64,000 nt of DNA. Origin: an uncultured Eggerthellaceae bacterium. GTDB lineage: Bacteria > Actinomycetota > Coriobacteriia > Coriobacteriales > Eggerthellaceae. A program made the translations under genes and the position numbers. Location: NCBI GenBank assembly GCA_934617425.1, contig CAKTUD010000001.1:372001-436000 (forward strand), read 5' to 3'. Positions 17,391-27,050 of this stretch are shown in pieces. The notes beneath the pieces are model-generated. The model saw only the letters and a program-made list of their open reading frames with translations. It searched no databases and was not told where the DNA came from. Each line of letters starts with the position of its first letter. Within the stretch, counting starts at the first letter, position 1.

Positions 17391-19205
17391 ATGGCCGATC
17401 GTTACGGAAACCGCGACGACAAGCAAGCTTCGAGACCTCTTCGCCAAAGCGATATCGCTCGTCGTGGCGATCGATCAGGAAATTCCCGGAACGCTCGCCG
17501 TGCGGGGCGCGTTGTTCCGCCTGTGCCCGGGGATCTTACGGGTTGGGACGAAAATGCGGCTTCGTGTCAATCATTTCGCCGTCAGGAGTCTTCGTTTGGC
17601 CGTTCGGGGGGCGCTCGAGCGTCTTCTTCGGGCAAATCGAACCGTCGGATTCCCGCATCGCGTCATTCTTCTTGTCAAACAACCGGGAAATCGTCCACGC
17701 GGCCGGCATCTCGTCGCGTCTCGTCTGCAGAAGATGCTTATCCGTCGGGGCGTTCTTCGGCACTTGGGCGAACTCCGTCATCGCGGCGGCGCGCGTCGGA
17801 TGCGCAGATGCCCTCAGCCAGCGTCAGCGCCGCTTCGTCTCGGCATCCCGGGATTTCGGGTCGGGCGGCGCAGCAGCGTCCGGTTTCGCGCGCTTCTGCG
17901 AATGTCGCGCAACCCAAAAGGAAATCCGGCGGCAAGTTGAAGATCGTGCTGATGGTGGTGGCGGCTCTGCTGCTTGTCGGCGTCGGCGCGGCGTTTGCTT
18001 ACTACGAGAACATCAATGGCAATCTTCATTCGGGTCTCGACCAGGATATCGATAAGTATCTGGTGGAAACCGACCTTACTAACGAACCGTTTTACATGCT
18101 GCTCATGGGCACCGACGGATCGTCCGAGCGCGAAGCCGACGAGTCGTTTGGCGGGTCGTTTCGCACCGACAGCATTATTCTGGCGCGTATCGACCCGGTG
18201 AACAAGAAGGTCTCGATGGTGTCGATTCATCGCGATAGCGAAGTTGACATGGGCGAATATGGTCAGCAGAAGATAAATGCCGCGCATGCGTTTGGCGGGG
18301 CGTCTCTTTCGGTCCAAACGGTTTCGAAGATGGCGGGTGTCGACATATCGCATTATGCCGAGATAAATTTCGATGGTTTTCGCGATATCGTCGATGCGCT
18401 TGGCGGCGTCGAGGTCGATGTGCCTGTCGAGATTGACGACGAAGACGCCGGCGGCCATTTGGATGCGGGCTTGCAGACACTCGACGGCGACCAGGCGCTT
18501 ATCTTGTGCCGATCGCGCAATACGTACGCCAACGCAGCCGACCCTGATTCGATGCGAGCGGCCAATCAGCGCTTGGTGCTTTCAGCCATCGCTCAAAAAA
18601 TCCTTTCGAGCGATGTGGCTACCATCGCCAATTCCGTTACCGCTATCTCGAAATACGTGACAACTGATTTGGATGCCCCCGACATCATCGGCTTGGCTCA
18701 AGCCATGCGCGGCATGGACGCATCGACCGATATGTACACGGCGATGGAACCCGTGACCTCGGAATACGTCGATGGCGGTTGGTACACCTACACTAATAAG
18801 GATGAGTGGGCCGCCATGATGAAACGCATGGACGAAGGCCTGCCTCCTTCCGAGACGGCCGAGGTTGACGAGCAAACCGGTACGGTCATTGCCACCAATG
18901 GCACCGACGCGGATGCGTCCGATAAATATGCGAGCGTGGTGGTGAAAAACGGTACGACGAAGTCGTCGCGGACCATAACGGCTGTCGATCTGCTGAAAGA
19001 TGCGGGCTTTGTGAACGCGAGCGGCGCAGATGCCAATTCGAGTGACTACGCCCATACTCTGGTGATTTATGATAGCTCCTCGCAAGAATACGAGGCAAAG
19101 CAGATAGTTGCCGCTTTGGGTCAGGGCAGCGCCCAGCTAAACGATGGTAGCTGGCTGCACGATGGCACGTTTTTGGTGATCATCGGATCCGATTGGGAAG
19201 ACTAG
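17391..19205 (+). CDS. LytR-CpsA-Psr (LCP) family glycopolymer transferase
   Basis: The ATG at 17391 follows AAAGGAAAGCCG. The 604-residue protein begins with about 180 residues rich in Ser and Arg, probably disordered and cytoplasmic. One membrane helix lies at about 184-203, followed by an LCP domain with LLMGTDG, FRTDSIILARIDP, SIHRDSEVD and a conserved Arg pair near LILCRSRNTYA. A C-terminal LytR_C-like domain holds VVVKNGTT. LCP enzymes move polymers such as arabinogalactan or teichoic acids from a lipid carrier to peptidoglycan outside the membrane. The SIHRDSEV segment differs from the more usual RDS(Y/W/T)V form. Confidence 0.88.
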   Translation: MADRYGNRDDKQASRPLRQSDIARRGDRSGNSRNARRAGRVVPPVPGDLTGWDENAASCQSFRRQESSFGRSGGARASSSGKSNRRIPASRHSSCQTTGKSSTRPASRRVSSAEDAYPSGRSSALGRTPSSRRRASDAQMPSASVSAASSRHPGISGRAAQQRPVSRASANVAQPKRKSGGKLKIVLMVVAALLLVGVGAAFAYYENINGNLHSGLDQDIDKYLVETDLTNEPFYMLLMGTDGSSEREADESFGGSFRTDSIILARIDPVNKKVSMVSIHRDSEVDMGEYGQQKINAAHAFGGASLSVQTVSKMAGVDISHYAEINFDGFRDIVDALGGVEVDVPVEIDDEDAGGHLDAGLQTLDGDQALILCRSRNTYANAADPDSMRAANQRLVLSAIAQKILSSDVATIANSVTAISKYVTTDLDAPDIIGLAQAMRGMDASTDMYTAMEPVTSEYVDGGWYTYTNKDEWAAMMKRMDEGLPPSETAEVDEQTGTVIATNGTDADASDKYASVVVKNGTTKSSRTITAVDLLKDAGFVNASGADANSSDYAHTLVIYDSSSQEYEAKQIVAALGQGSAQLNDGSWLHDGTFLVIIGSDWED

Positions 19206-19206
19206 C

Positions 19207-19686
19207 ATGAGATACACGATAGTTGCTGTAGGCAAACTAAAGGAGCGTTTTTGGAAGGATGCCTGCGACGAGTATCTGAAAAGGCTTCAGCCTTATGCCA
19301 AGACGCAGGTGCGCGAGATAGCCGACGTCGATCCGGCGCGCGCGGGCGGCGTCGATGCTGCTCGCGAGAAAGAGGGTGCGGCGATTTGCGCCGAACTCGA
19401 CAAATTGGGGGCCGGCACTCATGTGATGCTTATGGCCATCGACGGCAAGGAGCGCTCGAGCGTTGACTTGTCGCGCCATCTCGATGAGCTTGCACTTCGC
19501 GGCGCTAGCGACTTCGCCTTCGTTGTCGGCGGTTCCGACGGCGTGAGCGATGCTGTGCGTGCCCGCGCAAGCGAATTCGCTTCGCTCGGGCCCATCACGC
19601 TGCCTCATAATTTGGCGCGCGTGGTTCTTTTGGAGCAGCTTTATCGCTGCCAAAAGATCTCGCACGGCGAGCCTTATCACAAGTAG
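19207..19686 (+). CDS. rlmH: 23S rRNA (pseudouridine1915-N3)-methyltransferase RlmH
   Basis: The gene begins one base after the LCP stop and encodes 159 residues, the usual RlmH length. It shows the SPOUT trefoil-knot features FVVGGSDG and the C-terminal LLEQLYRCQKISHGEPYHK, where the final His-Lys closes the SAM site. RlmH methylates a pseudouridine in helix 69 of 23S rRNA in the assembled 70S ribosome. Eight bases separate it from the downstream nuclease gene. Confidence 0.96.
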   Translation: MRYTIVAVGKLKERFWKDACDEYLKRLQPYAKTQVREIADVDPARAGGVDAAREKEGAAICAELDKLGAGTHVMLMAIDGKERSSVDLSRHLDELALRGASDFAFVVGGSDGVSDAVRARASEFASLGPITLPHNLARVVLLEQLYRCQKISHGEPYHK

Positions 19687-19694
19687 GAGGACGC

Positions 19695-20639
19695 ATGAGA
19701 TTCGTCTCGTGGAACGTGAACGGCCTGCGTGCCGTGATGAAAAAAGGTTTCGAGGACGTGGTTTCCGCGTTCGATGCCGACGTGTTCGCGCTGCAGGAAA
19801 CAAAGCTCCAAGCAGGGCAGGCAACGCTTGACCTCCCACAATACCGCGAATTTTGGAGCTACGCCGATCGCAAGGGCTATTCGGGCACGGCGGTTTTTGC
19901 AAAGCGCGAACCGCTGCAGGTCCTGCATGGATTGGGCTTTCCTCAGCTTGACGACGAGGGACGCATCGTCGCCCTGGAATTCCCTGAATATTGGTTTGTT
20001 TGCGTGTATACGCCCAACGCGCAAAACGGCTTGGCGCGTATCGACCATCGTATGGAGTGGGACGACGCCTTCCGCGATTTTTGCAAAGGGCTCGAAGCCG
20101 GTGTGCTGCCCGATGGCGTGCCGGTGGAGCGCACTGACGAACAGGGCAATGTGGTTCTTGCCCCGAGTGCGGGTGAGGGTGAGGGCAAAAACGGAGCCGA
20201 TATCGTCGTGACGCCTGCTCCGCTTGGCGCTGGCCACTTAAGCGCCAGTTGGCTTCCGCGTACGCAGGCGGGTGAGACCGCCAAGCCAAAACCCGTAATC
20301 GTTTGCGGCGACTTGAACGTGGCTCACAACGACATCGATCTGAAAAATCCCGGTCCCAATCGCGGCAACGCAGGTTTTTCGGATGAGGAACGCGGGAAGT
20401 TCGGTGATCTGCTTGCAGCGGGATTTACCGACACGTTCCGCTTACTGCACCCCGACGCGACGGGCGCTTATTCGTGGTGGAGCTATCGTTTTCATGCGCG
20501 CGAGAACAACGCAGGGTGGCGCATCGATTATTTTTTGGTAAGCGATGCTCTTGCGCCCAAAGTGCGTGAAGCCGCGATCTTAAACGAAGTGTTCGGATCG
20601 GACCATTGCCCGGTCTTGCTTGAACTTGACGAAGAATAG
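19695..20639 (+). CDS. xthA: Exodeoxyribonuclease III / AP endonuclease family protein
   Basis: The 314-residue protein belongs to the EEP nuclease fold. FVSWNVNGLRA, LQETKLQ (metal-binding Glu), VCVYTPN, VICGDLNVAH and the C-terminal GSDHCPVLLEL (catalytic Asp-His) are all present, so activity on abasic sites and 3' ends of DNA is expected. Between about residues 145 and 195 there is an insertion rich in Gly, Glu and Pro that makes it about 45 residues longer than typical ExoIII. The ribosome site is AGGAGG before 19695. The folE gene starts 10 bases after its stop. Confidence 0.9.
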   Translation: MRFVSWNVNGLRAVMKKGFEDVVSAFDADVFALQETKLQAGQATLDLPQYREFWSYADRKGYSGTAVFAKREPLQVLHGLGFPQLDDEGRIVALEFPEYWFVCVYTPNAQNGLARIDHRMEWDDAFRDFCKGLEAGVLPDGVPVERTDEQGNVVLAPSAGEGEGKNGADIVVTPAPLGAGHLSASWLPRTQAGETAKPKPVIVCGDLNVAHNDIDLKNPGPNRGNAGFSDEERGKFGDLLAAGFTDTFRLLHPDATGAYSWWSYRFHARENNAGWRIDYFLVSDALAPKVREAAILNEVFGSDHCPVLLELDEE

Positions 20640-20649
20640 GAAGCAAAAC

Positions 20650-21234
20650 ATGGAAGAGCCCAAGCTCCTGAATATGGATATGGAAAAAATCGAAGCCGGC
20701 GTGCGCATGATTTTGGAGGGCGTAGGCGAGGACCCCGATCGCGAAGGACTGCAGGAAACGCCCGCCCGTGTTGCGCGCATGTACCAGGAAATCTTCGCGG
20801 GCATGAGCCAGGAACCCCACGAGCTTTTCGAGACGCTTTTCGACGAGCACCATCAGGAAATGGTCCTCGTGCGTGAAATCCCGTTCTATTCGGTGTGCGA
20901 ACATCATCTGGTGCCCTTTTTCGGACATGCCCATATTGCTTACATTCCTGGCAAGGAGGGGAAGGTCTGCGGTCTTTCCAAGCTTGCACGTCTGGTCGAC
21001 CTGTACGCTAAGCGCCCCCAAGTTCAGGAGCGCCTTACGTCGCAGGTTGCCGATACGCTGGTAAAAGAGCTTCGTCCGCAGGGCGTCATGGTGGTTTTGG
21101 AGGCCGAGCACATGTGCATGACCATGCGCGGTGTGAAAAAACCCGGCTCTAAAACGACTACGAGCGCAGCGCGCGGCATCTTCCTTTCCAACGAAGCCAC
21201 GCGCGCCGAGGCGATGAGCTTGATTTTCCGTTAA
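20650..21234 (+). CDS. folE: GTP cyclohydrolase I FolE
   Basis: The ATG at 20650 gives a 194-residue protein of normal length. The zinc ligands are in SVCEHHLVPFFG (Cys and His) and in MCMTMRGV. ETPARVARMY, IAYIPG and GLSKLARLVDLYAKRPQVQE are the standard family blocks. The enzyme converts GTP to dihydroneopterin triphosphate, the first step toward folate or related pterins, as a toroidal decamer. No other folate gene lies next to it. It is probably co-transcribed with xthA. Confidence 0.96.
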   Translation: MEEPKLLNMDMEKIEAGVRMILEGVGEDPDREGLQETPARVARMYQEIFAGMSQEPHELFETLFDEHHQEMVLVREIPFYSVCEHHLVPFFGHAHIAYIPGKEGKVCGLSKLARLVDLYAKRPQVQERLTSQVADTLVKELRPQGVMVVLEAEHMCMTMRGVKKPGSKTTTSAARGIFLSNEATRAEAMSLIFR

Positions 21235-21319
21235 AACGCGAGCTGCGGGCGATTGCCGCCGGGCACGTGATACACTCGCGAAAACAATCGTAATACGTAG
21301 GCAGAGGTCAGGGGTTTTC

Positions 21320-21589
21320 ATGAAATGCGTGCTTTCCGTTTTGGGCAAAGATCGACCGGGCATCGTCGCCGGCATCGCGGTGACGCTTAACGAATGCGGG
21401 GCGAATATCGACGATATCAGCCAAACTATCTTGGGCGACATGTTCTCGATGACGATGCTCACCACGCTCAACCCCGAAATCGCCAATTTCGATACCGTGC
21501 AGGACAAACTTGCGCAAGAGGCCGAGAAGCTGGGCGTTCAGGTGACGCTTCAGCGTCAGGATGTCTTCAAATATATGTACGAGATTTGA
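21320..21589 (+). CDS. ACT-domain protein (UPF0237 family)
   Basis: This 89-residue protein is a single ACT domain beginning MKCVLSVLGKDRPGIVAGI and containing IDDISQTILGDMFSMTM, the classic pattern of the UPF0237 group. ACT domains bind small ligands, often amino acids, and dimerise. The specific ligand and partner are not known for this group. The start is supported by AGAGGTCAGG upstream. It stands alone between folE and the CorC-like gene. Confidence 0.88.
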   Translation: MKCVLSVLGKDRPGIVAGIAVTLNECGANIDDISQTILGDMFSMTMLTTLNPEIANFDTVQDKLAQEAEKLGVQVTLQRQDVFKYMYEI

Positions 21590-21662
21590 TCTCTGCGATA
21601 ATCGAGAAATCGGTTTTTGCGCGGTACTCGCCGCTTGAAGTGCTCTTAGGAGAGATCTTTAC

Positions 21663-23003
21663 ATGCCTATATGGTTGAGCCTGGTTCTTGTCGTGCTCTT
21701 CTTGCTCATGAACGCGTTCTTCGTTATTGCGGAGTTCGCTATGGTGCGCGTGCGCCCATCGCAGATCGAGATGGCGGTGCAGGAGGGTCGCAAGGGTTCC
21801 AAGGCCGCCAAAACGATCACCGACAATGTGAACGCGTACCTGTCGGCCTGCCAGCTGGGCATCACCTTGGCCTCGCTTGCTCTTGGTTGGCTGGGCGAGC
21901 CTGCGTTTGCCAATCTTATTCGCCCGCTGCTTAGTCCGCTGGGCATCCCCGAAGCCGCCATAGCCGCCATCGCCGTTGCCATCGGGTACATAATCATGAC
22001 CACCTTGCATGTTGTGGTGGGCGAGCTTATTCCCAAGTCGTTTGCTATTTTCTCAACCGAACAGTACGCGTTGCGCACGGCTCCGGTGCTCTACGTTTTC
22101 TATCGGGTGACCTATCCGATCATGTGGCTGTTCAACCACATAACCAATGCGGTGGTGCGCTTGGCCGGCCACGACCCCGAAAATGAGCACGAGGTTTACA
22201 CCGACGAGGAAATCAAGCTGCTTATCGATGAATCCACGGAAAGCGGTCTGATCGACCCCGAGGCAAACGAGATAGTGGACAATATCTTCGATATCGGTGA
22301 CAAGGACGCCGAGGCCATCATGACGCCGCGCACCGATCTTGTCTGCGTTGATATGGAAGACAGCTTGGAAGAGAACCTGCAGGTCATCAAAAACTACAAG
22401 TTCACGCGCTATCCGGTGTGCCGAGGAAGCAAAGATCGCATCATAGGTTTCGTGCATGTGAAGGACCTTTATACCGCGCCGAAGGGCGAGAGCATGTCCG
22501 ACCTGCGCATCCGCACTATCGAAGCGGTGCCCGAAAGCATCCCGGTGGCAAAGCTTCTGCAAACGCTGCAGCGCATGCACACCAAGATCGCCGTAGTCGT
22601 CGACGAACACGGCGGCACGAGCGGCATCGTCACCATGACCGACATCATGGAGCAAATCGTCGGCCGTATGGACGACGAATACGCCCATGGCGACGACGGG
22701 CGTGTTGTGCAGCTTTCTGACGGCAGCATGCTGATCGATGGATCGATGCCGATCGATGAGGTAAGCGAGCTTATCGGTTTCACGCCAGCCGAGGCGGACG
22801 AATGCGAAACTGCCGGCGGCTTGCTGCTGTCTTTGTTCGATCGGATCCCCGCCGAAGGCGACGAGGTGAGCGTCGCCGAAACGCGTGATGGCGATCCTGT
22901 TGCCGATGGCGGCCGCGCTGATTTTACGGTGATGGACATGGATAACCACCGCGTTGACAAGATTAGGGTGCGCGTTGAAGGTCCTAAAACCAGCCTTTTG
23001 TAG
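21663..23003 (+). CDS. Hemolysin C/CorC family (CNNM transmembrane, CBS, CorC_HlyC domains)
   Basis: The 446-residue protein has an N-terminal DUF21/CNNM domain with four membrane helices (about residues 1-185). A CBS pair follows (about 205-335, with MTPRTDLVCVD and VVDEHGGTSGIVTMTDIMEQIVG split across it), then a CorC_HlyC domain (about 350-440). Family members are linked to magnesium or cobalt efflux and salt tolerance rather than true hemolysis. An AGGAGAG site precedes the ATG. Nothing in the neighbourhood identifies the substrate. Confidence 0.9.
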   Translation: MPIWLSLVLVVLFLLMNAFFVIAEFAMVRVRPSQIEMAVQEGRKGSKAAKTITDNVNAYLSACQLGITLASLALGWLGEPAFANLIRPLLSPLGIPEAAIAAIAVAIGYIIMTTLHVVVGELIPKSFAIFSTEQYALRTAPVLYVFYRVTYPIMWLFNHITNAVVRLAGHDPENEHEVYTDEEIKLLIDESTESGLIDPEANEIVDNIFDIGDKDAEAIMTPRTDLVCVDMEDSLEENLQVIKNYKFTRYPVCRGSKDRIIGFVHVKDLYTAPKGESMSDLRIRTIEAVPESIPVAKLLQTLQRMHTKIAVVVDEHGGTSGIVTMTDIMEQIVGRMDDEYAHGDDGRVVQLSDGSMLIDGSMPIDEVSELIGFTPAEADECETAGGLLLSLFDRIPAEGDEVSVAETRDGDPVADGGRADFTVMDMDNHRVDKIRVRVEGPKTSLL

Positions 23004-23109
23004 CGAGCGGCGCGTTTCGTCCCCCCCCAGATGGCCCGTCTGCTTCTGCCTGATTGCGTTTAACGCGGGCGTGGTTTGCATTAACGGTATTGATTGAACG
23101 GAGCCTATT

Positions 23110-23964
23110 TTGACCGTCATCGATGCGCATGCGCATATCTATCCCGAAGCGATAGCCGCCCGCGCCGTAAGCGCGGTGGGTGCGTTTTACGGGGTTGAGC
23201 AGAGCATGGCGGGGGTGGGCACGCCCGAGGGCTTGCTTGCCTCTTGCAAGCGTTCGCCCATCACGCATTTCGTGGTGCATTCGGTGGCGACCACGGCGCA
23301 TTCCGTTGTCGCCATCAATTCGTTTTTGGCTGATCAACAGGTAAAACACCCCGAGTTCATTGCGTTTGGCACGATGCATCCCGATTTCGACGACATGGAA
23401 GCCGAGGTTCAGCGGGCACTCGATTTAGGGCTGCACGGTTTCAAGCTGCATCCCGATACGCAGATGGTTGACATGGACGATCCGCGCCTGATGGATTTCT
23501 ACGAGATCATCGCGGGGCGTGCGCCGGTGGTCATCCATACGGGTGATTATCGTCATGGATACTCGCACCCTGCTCGTTTGAAGCGCGTGCTGCGCGCGTT
23601 TCCCGATTTGGTTGTCGACGCTGCGCATTTTGCTGGCTGGTCGATATTCGATCGCGGCTACGACATTTTGCATGACGACGACATGCGTGAGCTTGCTTTT
23701 GAGGAGCGGCTCTTCGTCGATTCGTCGAGCACGGTAGGTTTTACGGGGAGCCGTCATCTGGCCGAGCTCGTTCATTTATGGGGAAGCGATCGCGTCATGT
23801 TCGGCAGCGATTTTCCTATGTGGGACCCTGCGGAAGAATTCGATCAACAGATAATGCAGCAGGCGTCCGGGGTGTTCAGCGACGACGATCTTGAGAAGAT
23901 CTTGCGCCTTAACGCCGAACGCTTTTGCGGGGGTAAGCGTTTCTTAAGCGCAGGTTGTGCTTGA
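23110..23964 (+). CDS. Metal-dependent amidohydrolase (amidohydrolase-2 family)
   Basis: A TTG start at 23110 follows GGAGCC. The 284-residue protein is a TIM-barrel hydrolase with the metal-binding DAHAHIYPE at the N-terminus, GFKLHPDTQ, VVIHTGDY, DAAHFAGW and the C-terminal FGSDFPMW Asp. This pattern matches the ACMSD/amidohydrolase-2 group, which includes decarboxylases and hydrolases of small molecules; the substrate is not evident. It converges on an AraC regulator gene 109 bases away. Confidence 0.82.
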   Translation: MTVIDAHAHIYPEAIAARAVSAVGAFYGVEQSMAGVGTPEGLLASCKRSPITHFVVHSVATTAHSVVAINSFLADQQVKHPEFIAFGTMHPDFDDMEAEVQRALDLGLHGFKLHPDTQMVDMDDPRLMDFYEIIAGRAPVVIHTGDYRHGYSHPARLKRVLRAFPDLVVDAAHFAGWSIFDRGYDILHDDDMRELAFEERLFVDSSSTVGFTGSRHLAELVHLWGSDRVMFGSDFPMWDPAEEFDQQIMQQASGVFSDDDLEKILRLNAERFCGGKRFLSAGCA

Positions 23965-24072
23965 CACGGGGCTGGGAGCCGCGCTTTTTGCCGCACGCTT
24001 GTCGAGCCCCAGAGTCGTCGAGTCCTAGAATACTATCGCGTCGCCGGGCGCTGACCGCGCAGTTCGATATTG

Positions 24073-25068
24073 TTAACTTTGCCGGGTGCGGAAGGCACTG
24101 GGGGTTTCTCCTGTTGCCTGCTTGAAGGCTTGGGTGAAGGCCGCTTGGTGCGCGAACCCGAGCTTTTGCGCGATTTGCGCCATGCTCAAACGCTTGTCAG
24201 CAAGCATCTCTTGGGCGCGCTCGATGCGACGACGGCGCGTATAGGCGCCTATGCTCTCGCCGGTTTCCTGCTTGAACACCGCGCATAGTTTCGAGCGGCT
24301 TACGTATAGCTGCGCGGCCAGGTCGTTGATGCTGGGCTGCTGCGCTGCGCCCAGCGAGCGTTCGATGAGGGCGGTTGCTTCTTCGGCGAGACGCGTTTCG
24401 GTATGTGCGTTGGCGCCCGCTACGGCGCACCGCTTTGCGATGTTTGCAGCGGCGAGCTCGGACACCATGGTTCCCACAACCGATTGCATGTACAGTTGCG
24501 CGCCGGGCGAGGCCGCGTGTCTGAAAGATACGCGGCGGATGGCGCTTGTTATCGCCATCGAGGCTTCTTCGTCCCACAAAGTGTTGAACGATTCGAACAG
24601 CCCGTCGAATTCCTGGGGGTATTCGCGTTCGAGTTGCATGAAGTACTCGGGCAAAAAGAGAATCGAGCGCGAATGATACATCGTGTTGGCTTTGAGCGGG
24701 CTTTTCATCTCTCCGCACGCGTCGCGCAAAAAAGTGCATACCGTGTCGTTTGGCCAAGGGCCGTGTGGGGCGGTTATGAGGCGCGGGGCGATGCCCGATT
24801 CGGGCATGCAGTCGAGCGATGACTGATTCACCGACGTGGCGCAAGCGTATTCGGTGGGCGAATATTCCGAAAGCACCATGTCGTTTCGCGGGGTGATGTG
24901 GTGTTCCATGACCACGCATGATTTTGATACGGGCATGATCCATACGTCGCCGAAGCCGACTTTTGTCTCGATTCCCGATTTCAAAATGCGGCCTTCGGTG
25001 GGAAGCTTCACGCCAAACTGTTGGAACTGCGGGGTGTACAGGATAGATATGTCGGCCGATTTGCTCAT
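24073..25068 (-). CDS. AraC-family transcriptional regulator
   Basis: The 331-residue protein ends in a double helix-turn-helix (about residues 230-328) with LAAQLYVSRSKLCAVFKQ and IAQKLGFAHQAAFTQAFKQ, the AraC hallmark ending in TGETPSAFR. The N-terminal 200 residues are probably a ligand-sensing domain without a clear cupin motif. It is transcribed away from the two-gene ABC transporter that starts at 25194, so it likely controls that operon. The arrangement resembles YbtA next to YbtPQ. The ligand is unknown. Confidence 0.88.
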   Translation of the reverse strand: MSKSADISILYTPQFQQFGVKLPTEGRILKSGIETKVGFGDVWIMPVSKSCVVMEHHITPRNDMVLSEYSPTEYACATSVNQSSLDCMPESGIAPRLITAPHGPWPNDTVCTFLRDACGEMKSPLKANTMYHSRSILFLPEYFMQLEREYPQEFDGLFESFNTLWDEEASMAITSAIRRVSFRHAASPGAQLYMQSVVGTMVSELAAANIAKRCAVAGANAHTETRLAEEATALIERSLGAAQQPSINDLAAQLYVSRSKLCAVFKQETGESIGAYTRRRRIERAQEMLADKRLSMAQIAQKLGFAHQAAFTQAFKQATGETPSAFRTRQS

Positions 25069-25193
25069 TTACGCAAATGTCCTCGAAGTTTTCGGAAACG
25101 TCCACGAGTTAGTTGGGCGCAATTTAGCGTTCTTTTCCCATGATAAGTTGTGAAGAGTTAACTATCAAGCCATTTAGAAGGAGGTTTTTTCCG

Positions 25194-27050
25194 ATGGCGA
25201 AGGAGGAATCGGAGGGCGAGAAGCAGCAAAAGCAGCCCGGTGCGATTTCGCAAATGCTGGCATTTGCCGGCGGGCGGTGCGTGCTTGCATATGTGGGCAT
25301 AGCGCTGAGCGCGATCTCGCAGCTTTTGGGCTTTGGGCCGTATGTCTGCATTTGGCTCGTCGCGCGCGACCTTATAGAGGTCGCCCCTAATTGGAGTGCG
25401 GCAACTAACATTGCCGGTTATGGGTGGATGGCGCTGGCGTTTGCGCTGGGGTCGATCGTGCTGTATTTTCTTGCGCTTATGTGCACGCATGCAGCGGCGT
25501 TTCGCACGGCGGCAAATATGCGCAAGAAAACTACCGATCATCTGATGAAGCTGCCGCTGGGGTATTTCGACGCCCGTGCTTCGGGCGAGCTGCGTCGCGT
25601 GATCGACGGTTGCGCTGGCCAAACCGAAACGATGCTGGCGCATATGCTGCCTGATATGGCCGGGTCGATCGCCATGGTGGTGGGCATGCTCGTCATGCTG
25701 TTTGTTTTCGATTGGCGTTTGGGTTTGGCATGCTTGGTTGCGGCCGCGATCTCGATCGTTTGCATCATGACCATGATGAGCGGCGAGGGCATGAAGTTCA
25801 TGCAGCAGTATCAAGGCGCGCTTGTGCGCATGACCAAAACGGGCACCGAATACGTGCGTGGCATCCCCGTAGTCAAGGTTTTCCAGCAGACGGTCTATTC
25901 GTTCAAAGCGTTTCACGATGCTATCCAAGATTACGCTCGCATGGCGCAGGACTATGCCGGCAAGTTTTGCCGCAAGCCGCAGGTTGCGCAGCTTACGGTG
26001 CTCAATGGCTTGATTGTCTTCTTGGTTCCGGTTGCCTTGCTGCTTGCCCCGGGCGAGGCCGATTTCGCGCATTTCGTCACGAACTTCGCCTTTTACGCCA
26101 TCTTCTCGGCGGTTGTCCCCACGGCTATGACCAAGCTGATGTTTTTGAGCGAAGGTGCGCAGATGGCGGGGGATGCCCTTGCGCGCATCAACGAGGTTTT
26201 GGCCGAGAAGCCGCTGCCTGTTTCCGCCGCGCCCAAAAAGATCGCGGGTAGCGACGTGCGTTTTGAGAACGTGTCGTTTTCTTATGCTGGTGCCGAGGCC
26301 AAGGCTTTGGATGGCGTGAGCTTCGAGATCCCCGCGGGTTCCACGGTTGCTTTGGTAGGGCCTTCGGGCGGCGGTAAATCGACATGCGCCAGCCTGGTGC
26401 CGCGTTTTTGGGACGCCGACGAGGGACGTGTGTTTGTTGGCGGCGTTGACGTGCGCGAGGCTGATCCGCGCGATCTTATGGACAAGGTGGCCTTCGTTTT
26501 CCAGGCGAATCAGCTGTTTGCGCAAACGCTGCTCGAGAACGTGCGCGCGGCGCGGCCCGATGCAAGTGAGGCTGAGGTTATCGCGGCGCTTTCTGCGGCG
26601 CAATGCGATGACATCGTGGCAAAGCTTCCACAGGGCATCCATACACAACTTGGCGTCGGCGGTGCATATCTTTCGGGCGGCGAGGTGCAACGTGTGGCGC
26701 TTGCCCGAGCGATTTTGAAAGATGCCCCCATCGTGGTGCTCGATGAGGCGACTGCTTTCGCCGACCCCGAAAACGAGGCGCTTATCCAGCGGGCGTTCAC
26801 CAAGCTCGCCGAGGGTCGCACGGTTCTGATGATCGCGCATCGTCTTTCCGCTGTCGTCGGTGCTGACAACATCGTGGTGCTCGAACGCGGTCGCGTTGTC
26901 GAGCAGGGTTCCCACCAGCAACTTCTTGACGAAGGCGGCTTGTATTCAAAGATGCGGGCCGACTACGAGCAGGCGGTTTCCTGGCGAATCTCGGCCGAGG
27001 ACGGCGAGCCTGCTGCAAAAGCAGTTTCTTTGGAAGGAGGCGAGGCGTGA
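25194..27050 (+). CDS. ABC transporter, fused membrane and ATPase domains (subunit A)
   Basis: The ATG at 25194 follows AAGGAGG at an optimal distance. The 618-residue half-transporter has six membrane helices (about 30-330) and an ATPase domain. It carries Walker A GPSGGGKS (389-396), the LSGGEVQR signature, Walker B VVLDEAT and the IAHRLS switch His. In DEATAFADPEN, Phe-Ala replaces the usual Ser-Leu after the Walker B segment. It forms a heterodimer with the next gene product, whose start overlaps. Pairs of this type export drugs or peptides or, as in YbtPQ and IrtAB, import metal chelates. The AraC neighbour favours the second, but this is inference. Confidence 0.88.
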   Translation: MAKEESEGEKQQKQPGAISQMLAFAGGRCVLAYVGIALSAISQLLGFGPYVCIWLVARDLIEVAPNWSAATNIAGYGWMALAFALGSIVLYFLALMCTHAAAFRTAANMRKKTTDHLMKLPLGYFDARASGELRRVIDGCAGQTETMLAHMLPDMAGSIAMVVGMLVMLFVFDWRLGLACLVAAAISIVCIMTMMSGEGMKFMQQYQGALVRMTKTGTEYVRGIPVVKVFQQTVYSFKAFHDAIQDYARMAQDYAGKFCRKPQVAQLTVLNGLIVFLVPVALLLAPGEADFAHFVTNFAFYAIFSAVVPTAMTKLMFLSEGAQMAGDALARINEVLAEKPLPVSAAPKKIAGSDVRFENVSFSYAGAEAKALDGVSFEIPAGSTVALVGPSGGGKSTCASLVPRFWDADEGRVFVGGVDVREADPRDLMDKVAFVFQANQLFAQTLLENVRAARPDASEAEVIAALSAAQCDDIVAKLPQGIHTQLGVGGAYLSGGEVQRVALARAILKDAPIVVLDEATAFADPENEALIQRAFTKLAEGRTVLMIAHRLSAVVGADNIVVLERGRVVEQGSHQQLLDEGGLYSKMRADYEQAVSWRISAEDGEPAAKAVSLEGGEA